Source of the DNA: Hypoxylon rubiginosum | Lineage: Eukaryota > Ascomycota > Sordariomycetes > Xylariales > Hypoxylaceae | Assembly (NCBI GenBank): GCA_902806565.1 | Contig: CADCXA010000025.1 | Coordinates: 620,001-684,000, forward strand | Length of the DNA stretch: 64,000 bases | Direction of reading: 5' to 3' | Shown here: positions 27,301 to 38,912 of the stretch, in pieces | How positions within the stretch are numbered: the stretch's first letter is position 1 | Layout of the letters: every line of letters begins with the position of its first letter | Made by a program: the position numbers and the translations under genes | Notes under the pieces: generated by a model | What the model was told of the DNA's origin: nothing | Seen by the model: only the letters and a program-made list of their open reading frames with translations | The model's database searches: none

Positions 27301-30300
27301 AAATTAATATTAATAATATTTAAGTAAATATATTTACGTTTTTTAAAGTAAAGTTATTTTATTTTAAAATTATTAATTATTTAATATAAAAGTATTTTAA
27401 TATTAATTTAACATTATATTTCTTTTAATATAAACTGGTATAATAAAATACGGTATAATATAATTTAATAAAATATAAAAAAAAAATAAAAGAATAAATA
27501 TAAAATTATTTTTTTTATATAAATTTCCACGATAAAATTATTTTTAATTATTTATAACTTATTAAAAAAGTTAATATAAATTATATCTTTTTTATTAAAA
27601 TTTATTTAAAAAATAATATAAAGCGGAAAGTTATTAATTCAGTTAAATATAAATAATATAAAAATAATATAATTAAGTTTTATTATAATTATAAATTTAA
27701 GTTAAATATATTAATAAATATAAGGAAAAATCTAGTATATAAACTGGTGTATATAATTATAAAACGGTTTATTTTTAAAAGTATAATTTAATTTAAATAT
27801 ATTTAAATATATTTAGAAGTTATAAATTATTAATATAATTAAAAAAAAGTTTATTATAATAAAAAACGGAGACTTTTTTTAATTTTAAAATTAAATTAAC
27901 TATAAAATATAAATAAGTATTAGAAATTTTATTTTATTAAATTTAAGATTTACATAAATATTAATATTTATTTTTATAAAATTATATAATATAATATTAA
28001 TAAATTTAATAATTTATTTATAAATATAATTAATTAATATTTTAAAATAATTATTACACTAGGATTTTAACCTTAAATAATTTATATAAATTATAAAATT
28101 AAAACTTTTTTTATAACCTAAATATAATATTAATTAATTATATAAACCAGGTTTTAAGTAACCATGTAATTTATAAATAAAATAAAAATAAAATACTTAT
28201 AAAATATATATATTTTAAAGTTATATAAGTTTTATATAAATTAGTATAATATAAAAATTAAATAATAATAACTTTTTTTTTAAATTAATATAATTAATTG
28301 TTAGATTATAAATAAATTAATATCCATGTTATTAAATATTAATATTAATGTTATATTATTAGTAATATTTTAAAAATTTATATAATTTAAATTTATTTAA
28401 AAGTATTAGTTTTATATTTAAATTATAATATATATTATTTTTAAAAACCTATTATAATAAAAAATAACCTAGTATATTTATTTATAAAATATTTATATTA
28501 TTAAATAATAGGAAAATAAAGTTATTAATTATATTAATAAACTTTAAATAAATTTAAGTAATATAAAAATAAAAAATTATATTATAAATTTAATTTTTAA
28601 TTTTTTATTATTAAAATTAACGTATTAATTAAAAAAGTTAATACGTAAATATAATTTTAATAATTTTTTAATTTTAAAAATATAATGGATTTATAATAAA
28701 TAACTAACGTAATATCTATTAAAGTTTATTAAAAATAAGGATTATTTATATTTTAATAAATATATCGGTTTAAAAGATTATTTAAAATAATATAAAAAGA
28801 ATAAAAAAAAACCGGTATTAATATTTAATAAGTTTTTACGTAATAGGATAATATAATATATAGTTTAATTAAATAAAATAAAAAAATAAATAAAAATAAA
28901 ATAAATATAATTATATAGTTATTTATTAAGTATCTTAAAAATAAAAAAATAAACTTAAAAAATGTTAAAAATTAATATATTATTTTTTATAATAATTGTA
29001 AATTACTTATCTTTTAAATATATACTTATAATATAAAACCGTTGGGGCGGTAAAAATAGTTATTTTAATTATTAATTATTTTTTATTTAAATAAATATTT
29101 ATTTAATTTATTAAGTATTATTTTATTATTTAAAATACTGGTATTTAAATATATATTTAAATAAATAAATATTAAATAAATAAATATTAAATAATAGGAA
29201 TTATTATTTTTATTTATTAAAAATTTTAATTTTATTAGTTTTTTAAAACTTATATAACTTTCTTTAATTTATTATAATAAAAGTTTTTTTTTATATTATA
29301 TTTAATATTATAATAAATAAAAACAATTTAGTTTTTATAAACTTTTTTAAAAGTATATTATATATAAAGCTATAATTAAATTATTTATTTTAAATTATAA
29401 AAAAAAAATTTTATTTTAAATATATTTTAAATATTTTATAAATTAAACTATAAAAGTATATATAATAATAGTTTAATTATTTTTATAAGTTTTTTTTAAT
29501 AAGTTTATATCCAATGTATAAAATCTAAAATATTATTTAAGTTATTATTAATTTATTTTTTATAATAATTTATATTAATTTTTTTAAAATTAAGGTTTTT
29601 TAAATATTAATTATTATAATGTTAATATATAAGTTTAAAAGCTTTTTATATTTATTAAAATTAAAATCTTATTATAAAAACCTAACTTTTATTATTTAAA
29701 AAATTATAGTTTTTAAAATAATAATATTAAATACTTATACCACTAGAAATATTAAAAATAAACACAATAAATTTTTTTATTTAATAAGTTTTTTTATTTG
29801 TTATTTTTATATATATAAAAATATTTATAATTATTAAGTTTATTATTTTTTATATAATAATATTTTAGTTTTTTTTATCGTTTAAACGGTTTTATAATAA
29901 TATTATTATTTTATAATATTAATATTTTTATTAATAAAATATTTTATAATAATATTTTATATAGTATTTAATATTTTTTTTTATTTAATATTTATTTAAA
30001 TAAAAGATAAATTAAATATAAATAATATTTATTTATAATAATTATTTTATTTATATTTATAAGTTTATATTTTAAAGTTTTAAGTTTTTATAACTAATTA
30101 TTTTTAAATAAATTTTTAAAATTATAATAAAAACTTTAATTTATTTTAATTAATAAACTATATAAATTATAAAAAGAAATTAATTAACTTTTTAATATAT
30201 AGCTTTTAAATTTAACTATATATATATATAAAACTTATTATTTAAATAATAAAATTATAAATTAAAAAGTTATTATATTATTTTAATGTTAAAATTTTAT

Positions 30301-30591
30301 ATATAAATAAACCTAGTTTATATTTTTTTTAATATTAATAAATTAAGTTTTTTATTTAAATTATAAAAATTATATATTTTTTATTTAAACTTTAAAAATA
30401 ATAAATAAATTTATAATTTTATTTAAATAATAAAAATTTAAAAAGTTTTAATATATAATAACTAAGATATTAAAATTAAAATAAGTAAGGAAATTATTAT
30501 TTAATATATAATAAATTATATTATTAAAACTATTAATTTAATTAAAAACTTTAAAAATTTTTAATATAATATTTTATATGTTTTATAATAT

Positions 30592-30789
30592 TATTAAATA
30601 ATAAAAAGTTATTTTAAAAAACCTATTTAAATCTTACATATAAGCTAGTAATTAAAACCATAATAACTTTATTATAAAGTTATTCTAAAAAATTATAAGA
30701 ACATATATAATTAAAAAACATACACTTAATATATATAATTAACCCTTTAATTAAATATATACGTTATTTAACAATTAAAAGTCTTAATT
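30592..30789 (+). repeat. 5' LTR of the copia element
   Basis: Begins tattaaataat (a RIP form of a TG-starting LTR). It aligns to the right LTR over nearly its whole length; about two dozen differences in the first 180 bp are all transitions, and length differences appear only near the 3' end. Confidence 0.85.
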
Positions 30790-33700
30790 ATTTAAAAATT
30801 AAAAAGTTATATATAAATAACAATATATAACTTTTAATTAATTAAAAACTATAAAATTATAAAACAGTTATATTAATAAAATCTTTTATAATTTAAATCT
30901 AATTAATAATAAAAAAAATAATATATTAAAAATAATAAAAAAAAAGGTCTTTTATAACAACTTAATTAATTAAAAATAATAAAATAAAGAGTTTTAAATA
31001 AAAACTATTAACTTAAAACTTTAAAAATATATTAATTTTATAAAAATGTTAAAATAACTAAAAAAGCTATTTCAGTTAAATATTAACAATTATTTAAAAA
31101 AAACTTAATAAATAACATAAAATTTATTAAATAACAATTCCTAAACTATGATAAATAAAAATTAAAAAAAATAAGTTAAAATAAATAAAAAATTTATAAA
31201 TTTAATAAAAATAATAAAAAAAAATAAAGTTATTTATAAAAAAAATTAAACCTTTTATAATTATAATTATAAAATTTATTAAACTTATTAACAAATAATT
31301 AAGGAATTAAAAAATTAAGTTATTAACTTTATATCTTTAAATTATTAAAATATATATTTTAACTTAATAAACATTTTATATAAATAATATAAGAAATTAT
31401 TTATTATTAATAAAATATATAACAATTAATTAAAGTTACAGGTTTAAAAATAATATAAAAAAGTAATGTAATAATTAATAAAAATATTTAAAAACTTCAA
31501 GATATAAATAATTAAATAAAAATTAATTATTATAAATATAAAAATAAAAGATTTTATAAATATTATTAATAATTAATTATTAATAAAGGATTTTAAAATT
31601 ACATTTAGTAATATTTTAAATAATTAAATAACCAGCTATAAACTATTAAGTATTAATAAGATTAAAAGTAATATATTTAGTTATTTAAATATAATAGTTA
31701 TTTTATATAAATATATATTTTTATAATTAACTTTTATATAACTTTATTTTATAAAAAAAGTATTTATTGTTTAATTTAGTAACATAAAATTTAATTATAA
31801 TAAAAATTTAAATATTAAGTTAAAATAAAAAAAAAACGTTACTTTTAAATCCTTTAATTAATTAAAATAAAATAAAGGTAATAAAAACCGTGGTAAATTA
31901 TAAAGCTAAAACAATTTAAATAAATAAACTAAATTAACTAAAAGAAAACAAGCTGATATATTTACTAATTACTTATAAAAAACCAATATTTTATATTTAA
32001 CTTATTACAGTTATTATAAGATTTTTAACTACTAATATATTATTAAAAATAAAGTTTTAAAAAACTAGATTTTAAACTTTATTATAAAAAGAATAATTAA
32101 ATATAAAATAATTAAAAATAATACATTTATTAAGTTAATTAAAAAGATAAAAAAAAGGTTATTTATATAAAATAAAAATTAATTAATTTAAATAATTAAA
32201 AAAATAAAAGGAATATTTTTAATTTTATAAACCATATTTAAAATTAATATTTATCTTTTAAAAAATTTAATAATTTTAAACTTAGGAATTATTATTTATA
32301 TTTTTAATTAACTTATTTAATTTTTATTATACTAAATAATATATATTAAAAATGTAATTTTTACAAGAGATTTAATTATATTTATACAAAGATATAAAAA
32401 AATAAATATATATTTAAAAAGTTTAGAAAAAGTAAAGCTTTTATAATTATAAAATATAATATATTATAAAGAATTTATATATAATATAATATTATTAAAA
32501 TTTTTAAGAAAAATAAGATATTAATAAAACTATAAAAATATAAATAATTACTTATAAAAAAAAGATAATTTTATTTTATATATTATTATTAATAAATAAA
32601 ATTAATATATTTTAAAGGATTTTTTTAAGAACTTTATTAATTACTTATTTTATATAAAAAACATTAAGTTTAATAACTAAATAAAATAATCTTTAAATAT
32701 AATAATTAGTAAATTATAATATTTATAATTTAACCACCTAAAATTAAAAGCTTTTAATTATATAACTAATTACTTTTAAAAAGTAAAAATTAAAAAATCT
32801 AACTTAATTAAAAAAACTAATTAAATCATTATAGTAAAATATAATATATATAACTATAAAAAAACTAAAAAACTTAATTATTATAAACATTATAAATAAT
32901 TAAGTAAGTTAAATAAACATTTAATTATTAATTTCTATAATTTAAAAATAAACTCTTAAAAATATTAATATATAATACTAATTATTAATAAATATATAAA
33001 ATAAGCCTAGGATTTTTATCTTAAAAATTATACTTTAAACTTAATTATTAAAATTTTAAATTAAATATTTAAAATTATTTAAAAATAATACCAACTTAAT
33101 ATTAAAATTATTAAATGTAATAATAAGCTAGTAATAAAAAAACACGCCATATAAAATCACATTTAATAAATATATTATATTAAACTTAAGCCTTTAATAT
33201 TAAATATATAAAATTAAAATAAAAATACTAAACATTTAAAGGGTGTAATTAAATAAAAAGTTTAAATAATAAGAATAAAATTAAAACTTTTAAGTTTTTT
33301 ATAAATAAAAGTTTTTAAAATTACTACTTATTTTTATAATTATACTTTTAAGTATAACTTTAATTGGTAATTTTTATATAAGCGTTTTTATATTTATTTA
33401 ACATTTAAAAATAATATAATTACCGATAAGAAATTATATTAAGTTTATTTAAAAATATATAAATATAAAGTATTTATATTTATTATAAAAATAAAATAAA
33501 AATAAAATTAATATTAATATTTTAATTTAAAAACATAGATAAGTTATTTAGTAGGTTATAACTTTATAAATATTTATAATATTTAAGTTTTTATATTAAA
33601 ATAAGTTATTAAAATATAAAATGTTATATTTAATAAAAACATTATATTTAATAAAGATATTTTATCTTTAAAAAATAATTTATTATATATAATAAAAAAG

Positions 33701-33974
33701 AATATTTAAAATTTAATTAATTAAATTACCACTTTATAAAATGTAAAAAAAAAAATTAACTTAAGGTTATTAGTTTTTAAAAAAAATAAAATAAAAACAA
33801 AAATATTAATAAAAGATAAAGGTGAGTAAAATTATAAAATAAATAGTGATAATAAAAAGTGTAATAATAAAAAAGTTAAAAAGCTTAATTACTTTTATAT
33901 TAAAGTTATATTTATATTATATTTTACTTTTAATATTATTTTTTTATTAGTTACTTTGTTATTTATTATAATAA

Positions 33975-34150
33975 TAAAAGAAAAGTTAAACGTTATAAAT
34001 TATACCTTTTTAAATATTAATATAAAAAAAAAGTTAAATATTATAAATTATACCTTTTTAAATATAATTAAGAAATTAAAGTTAAGTGTTATAAATTATA
34101 TTTTTTATAATAAAATAAAAAAAATAAAATTAAACGTTATAAATCACGTC
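33975..34150 (+). repeat. 48-bp tandem repeat, 4 copies, inside the copia element
   Basis: ttataaat starts at 33993, 34041, 34089 and 34137, exactly 48 bp apart. Open for 66 codons on the plus strand with a 16-residue repeat of the type KLN(V/I)INYTFLN. It sits in a T-richer interval of the copia interior that does not share the composition of the rest of the element, so it may belong to a nested insertion. Not called as a gene. Confidence 0.7.
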
Positions 34151-36216
34151 TCTTAAAATAAAAATATAAAAAACGTTATTTTAATAAATTAAGCTATAAC
34201 TTTTAACACACTCTTAAAATAAATTAAAAAAAATTTATTTATTTTTTATTTTAAAGTTATAAATTATATAATAAGTTAAAAGGTTATATTTAATATAAAA
34301 TATTTAATTTTAATAATAAAATTAATATATAAAAAGCTAATAAATAAAATATAAATAATATAAATAATATATTATCCGCGACGTTATTTTATAAACTAAA
34401 TAAATTTAAATTTAATATTATACCTAGGATTATATAAACTTAAAAGGCTATAAAAACTTCTATAAAAAAAATAAAAAATCTATAAAAAAGATTTACCACT
34501 TTCTTTAAAAACTTATAAAAAGTTATAAAACTATACCTTAAAATAAGGATTTAAAAAAACTAAGAAATCACATTTAAATAGTTATAAAAAAATAAATTTT
34601 TAAGTTAAATATAAATAATAAATTACTAATAATAAATAAATTTTAAATTATATATAAGTATATATATATAAATTTAATAAATATAAATAATTTATAAAAT
34701 ATAAAGTAAAACTAATAGTTTAAAAAAATTAATAAACTAAAAATAAACACCTAAATATTTATATTTTAATATTAATTAAAAGATTATTTTAAACCTTTAT
34801 TATAATTATAATAAAATTTAACCTTAAACTAATTTAATATAATATAATTAACATATTTATAAATATAAATCTAAATAAAAAAATCTATATAAAAATACCT
34901 TTAAAATATTAAAAATGTTAGATTATTTTATATTTACTAAAAACGTTATATAAATTAAAAAAATCTCTTATACTTTAATAAAAAAAGTTAATTAAAATAT
35001 TTATAAAATTAAGTTTTTTAATTGTTTCTTATAAGCTTTATTACTTTTTTAAAAATAAAATATTAATCTTTTTTTATATTAATAATATTATTTTTATATA
35101 TTAAAACTATAAATAATAAATAATAAATATAATAATATTATAATTATAAAAAAAATATTAATTTATAAGCGAAAATAACTTATAATAATTTTTTAAAATT
35201 AAAATAATTAAAAACTAAAATAAAAAATTAATTTAGTTTTTTTAATTTTTATATATAAATAAATTAAGTAAACTATTAATAAATAAAAAACCAAAAATTA
35301 TCCTTTTAACTTTTATAAAAAATAAAAAATTATTATTTTCATTAAAATTAACTTTTTTATAATTTATTTAACAATATTAATAAAAAATCAGATTAATATT
35401 ATATATAATAATAATTATATATTTTAATATTACTTTTATAATTTTTTAACTAGCTAAATTTAATATAAATCCTAATAATAAGCATTATTTTAAAACCAAT
35501 TAACTAATTTAATACTTTTTTACCACTTAATATTTATCCTTATAATATAAATATACTAATATATTTAAAATAACTAATAACATTTTATTTACCAATAACA
35601 CTTTTAATTAAAAAAGTTTATAAATATATATAATAAAATTATTTAAAGAAATAATTAAATAACATATAAATAAATAAAATATAATAATTATTTTTATAAT
35701 AAAAACAAAGTTATTATCTTTTATATAAACTATAAAAAAAGTTATATTTATATTATATTTAATTATAAAACTTAATATAAATCTAAATAATTTAAAGATT
35801 ATAATATATTATAATAATAAATAAACAATTAAACTAATATATATAAATATTATATTATTTTAAACTAAACTATAATATATAAATATTTATAATTACTAGT
35901 TATAATAAAAAATATTTATAAATTAGATTAAAATTATTTATATTTTTATAAAAAATATAATAGTAAATGGTTTTACTAAGGTATTTATTATAAAGGAATT
36001 TATTGTATTTATTTAATAATTAAACCTAGTGGATATATAAAAAAAAATTAAATTTAAATAAATTTACAAGCTTATAAAAAAAGATTTTAATAAGATAAAA
36101 AACTCCTTATTTAGTAAAAAAAATAATATATATATAATTAATAATTAAAAGATATTAAAAAGTAAATTTTAATTACTTAAACTTTTTTATTAAAAATAAA
36201 TAAGCCTGGGGGGGTA

Positions 36217-36416
36217 TATTAAATAATAAAAAATTATTTTAAAAAACCTACTTAAATTTTATATATAGGCCAGTAACTGGAGCTGTAATAACCTTATTAT
36301 AAGGTTATTTTAAGAAATTACAAGAATATATATAATTAAAAAACATATATTTAATATATATAATTAACTTTTTAATTAAATATATATATTATTTAATAAA
36401 TATAAAAATCTTAATT
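36217..36416 (+). repeat. 3' LTR of the copia element
   Basis: Begins tattaaataat directly after the G-rich polypurine tract. It keeps several G residues (e.g. ctggagctg near 36278) that are A in the left LTR, while the left LTR keeps C residues that are T here, so the two copies were mutated independently. Confidence 0.85.
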
Positions 36417-36427
36417 TAATTATAATT

Positions 36428-36535
36428 TAAATATAATTTAATAATAACTTAATTATAATTTAATAATAATTTAATTATAATTTAATAATAATTTAATTAT
36501 AATTTAATAATAATTTAATAATAATTTAATAACGG
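36428..36535. repeat. 11/22-bp AT satellite at the right end of the block
   Basis: Head-to-tail units of aatttaattataatttaat / aataatttaataat, the same 11-bp theme as the array at the left end of the block. It lies immediately after the copia element. Confidence 0.7.
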
Positions 36536-36675
36536 TTTTATAATAATTTAAATATTATTATAAATATTTTATAAATATAATAAATTTAATTTTAAATCTA
36601 GATATAATTATAATTAGTTGTTATATATTTTTTATAATTTAAATTAATAAAATATATTAATTTATTAAGAACCCA

Positions 36676-37677
36676 GTGTATTTATACAGTATGGGAATTA
36701 TATACACTATGGTTTTAGCTCATTTTACAGGTTTGGCAGGTTTGGCGGATTTGGCGAACTTGGCACTTTTATCACTTTGGCGGTTTAGCGTAAATTTACA
36801 GCGGAGGTTATCAGACCCCAATCACGAGGATCCAACTATTAGCTTTAAAAATACGCAAAACCTCTTCGAAGCGATCGATTATGTTTCTGGAGATACTCTC
36901 ATAGTCACTGGTATAAATCATGGTATTACTATTTATATATTATAAGCTAAAGATCTAGATGTATCTATAAAGTCCTTCGCCGAGATTAAGGAGCAGCGAC
37001 AAATTCGAAGGCGAAAAATTCGTTGGTGCCGGTATGATGCCGCGGCACACATCCTATTGATAACAATACCTACCGGTATTCACGAGATCCTCCACACCCG
37101 GCTCTATGAGGAGTATCTTGGACAGCTTCCCGCAAGTGGAGTACCACGACAGGCGTGGCTTAGCAAAGCTGCCACCTACTTTCATTCGAATTATCCTAGA
37201 GGCGGTGGTGGAGGAGAGGGTGACTCTAGCGGCGGTTCTATATCTCAACGTGTAAGATCTCAAGACTGGCCGACCTTGGTTATCGTGGCTGGGGTCTCAC
37301 AATCACTCAGCCAGTTACGTGCTGATACGAGATGGTGGTTCGCGGCCTCTAATCATGACGTGAAGATTGTATTACTCACCAAATTTAATCGACAACAATC
37401 CAAGATTGTCATAGAGAAATGGGGGGAGCAGGCGACAACCAGAACTGGTGCCGTGACGACAAGACGAGCGGCAACTCTGGAACCAATTTTGCTGCAGACA
37501 ATTGAAATCACCCGTAACACCACAACAAATCCAGTATCATATAATGTTACTGGCGGTGGATTGGTACTGGAGTTTGATTTCCTTTTCCTCCGGAGCCCAG
37601 GACCACTTGAAGGAGATGTGGTAATCGGTGTTCTGTTTTTACAGGCGTATGCTGAGGTGATTCGGTTGCAAGATTGA
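36676..37677 (+). pseudogene. Fungal-expanded hypothetical protein, broken by one TAA
   Basis: Frame 1 is open from the ATG at 36676 to the stop ending at 37677 except for a single TAA at 36943-36945. The sequence reads through sensibly on both sides: ...TLIVTGINHGITIYIL, stop, AKDLDVSIKSFAEIKEQRQ... then PTGIHEILHTRLYEEYL, a glycine-rich linker, DWPTLVIVAGVSQSLSQL, RWWFAASNHDVKIVLL and a C-terminal GGLVLEFDFLFLR-GPLEGD part. I recognise this as a hypothetical-protein family common and often multicopy in Sordariomycetes; the P-T-L-V-I-x-A-G-x-S-x-S-L segment faintly recalls PD-(D/E)xK (Uma2-like) folds, which is inference. A CAA-to-TAA change would explain the stop. The first 40 codons (hydrophobic, leucine-rich) may not belong to the gene. 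It lies only a few bases from the AT block edge. Confidence 0.65.
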
Positions 37678-38912
37678 AATCAAAGGTTAGCAGAATTTAG
37701 CCAATTTAACAAGTCATTAGACACAAAATACCCTCCATACCTAGGCAGCGGAATACATATGATCGATTTTCACCTCAAGCACTTTTTCAATCATATAATT
37801 GGCTATGCAATCATGGCCTTGGATGCAGGTGCTATTGAAGTACGATAAATCGAACCGCTTATCCGGACCCAGGTTGGTTAAATCCATCCCACGTCCCTCC
37901 TCAGTTATATATACTACTCTCCCTACTCGGTGACCACAATAATCTCTTCGCAATTGTTATCTGTCAAAGAGTCACCCGAGGAGAGTTTGCAGTTTTAATG
38001 CCCTTGTGTGACTCCATACACCTTGGAAGGGGGTAGGAGACACGTCGATAGATCATCATTCAGAATCGACGTCTAACCCCTGAGCTCAACACAGACTCAC
38101 AGACCTACTAATGAAACAACCTACGGAAGACACAAGAGGGTAACTCTATGGCAGGTAATGTACCTAGGTACCTAAACCCGAATCATAAGAGATAATGCCG
38201 AAGATATCACTTGCCACGCCAGTCACTTGTTTCCCTTGGCATGTTTGTCTGATTTGTGCTAGTCAGTAATCGGTCATATTTTATCTCAATAGATACCTAC
38301 TAATTATCGCATTTAAATTTAACTGGTGGAGCCATTACGAGGCATCCAACGTTTGTCACTATTCTCCGGATCCAAAATCATGTCTTCCCTTATTAGACTG
38401 ACCCCAGAACTGCATCAGGCTGCGCAACAAAAGCCATCATATTTACCTACCTAGGTAGGTACCTAAGGAGGTACCTGACATATCACAAATTTCGTCCATA
38501 TCTCCAACCCAATCAAGACTCAAGACTGTTCTAATTATACGAAACTGTACGTACAGAATCTGAAGGCGTCCTGCTGCAGCGAAATGACACCGACTACAAA
38601 TACGACCTCGAAAAATGTTTAGGATGGCGAATCGGATCACCTCCTTCGTCTCTGTGATGCCACCCAAGGAATACGCATTGCCGTATTAGCTGACTGCAGG
38701 AAAACTCCTTTCCGATCCGTAATTGTTGCGTCACAAATACTGCCAGCATCTTCTCCACTTTCCCATATCGAACAAAGGCTCTAATAACCAGAGCTATTGA
38801 TCTACAAGATTGGCTAGTTATGTTCCATTTAAAGAATGATCTAAATCGCCTTGAGATCGTACGATTATGCCCTATTGATGATCTCTCGGGGGTGGCTATT
38901 TTAATCCGCTGA
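37678..38912. other. Intergenic region with CCTAGGTACCTA palindromes
   Basis: About 1.2 kb without a convincing gene; frames at 37741-37953 and 38443-39010 (minus) have no family features and the second overlaps the next gene antisense. It holds short palindromic words built from TACCTA/TAGGTA at 38161-38174 and 38448-38478. Confidence 0.5.
38448..38478. repeat. TACCTA/TAGGTA palindromic cluster
   Basis: Overlapping inverted words (acctacctaggtaggtacc, then aaggaggtacct) give several nested hairpins; a related single copy lies at 38161-38174. Similar words are scattered in many Sordariomycete intergenic regions. Function unknown. Confidence 0.5.

Larger units (their letters stand above)
30592..36416 (+). 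mobile_element. RIP-mutated Ty1/copia-type LTR retrotransposon
   Basis: Two direct repeats of about 200 bp (30592-30789 and 36217-36416) enclose about 5.4 kb of internal sequence. A seven-G polypurine tract (36208-36214, preceded by aagcct) sits just before the right copy, where the plus-strand primer of an LTR element belongs, so the element reads on the plus strand. At 35066-35098 the frame reads IFFYINNIIFI, which is what a copia RT motif of the L-Y-V-D-D-I-I type becomes after G-to-A change of both Asp codons; it lies about 1.1 kb before the right LTR, as expected for copia order (integrase before RT). The frame is destroyed by many stops. A primer-binding site and target duplication could not be fixed. 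The interior also shows a composition change at about 33.27-34.37 kb (possible nested insertion). Confidence 0.8.
862..36660. other. About 36-kb A+T-rich, RIP-type degenerate repeat block
   Basis: Roughly nine bases in ten are A or T throughout, with stop codons in every frame and hardly any frame above 60 codons. CpA and TpG are rare in most of it, TpA is very abundant, and the surviving C and G tend to sit in CG, CC, GG or AC/GT contexts. This is the pattern left by repeat-induced point mutation (C to T at CpA) in filamentous ascomycetes. Both edges are sharp (about 862 and 36660). The content that can still be recognised is listed separately: a copia retroelement, a possible second RT remnant, and several tandem arrays. 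Everything else in the block is unrecognisable; no rRNA, tRNA or intact CDS is visible. In vivo such blocks are normally H3K9-methylated heterochromatin, and in many species the centromeres look like this. Confidence 0.9.

Noticed and set aside
33956..34156. 66-codon frame in the AT block
   Set aside because: It is just the 48-bp tandem repeat read in one frame; no start context or wider gene structure.
862..36660. Mitochondrial or plasmid DNA as source of the AT block
   Set aside because: No tRNA, rRNA or respiratory gene is visible, the block contains a nuclear-type LTR element with RIP-type changes, and it is joined to nuclear spliced genes on both sides.
862..36660. CRISPR arrays among the AT repeats
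   Set aside because: The repeats are contiguous degenerate tandem units without unique spacers, in a eukaryotic genome.
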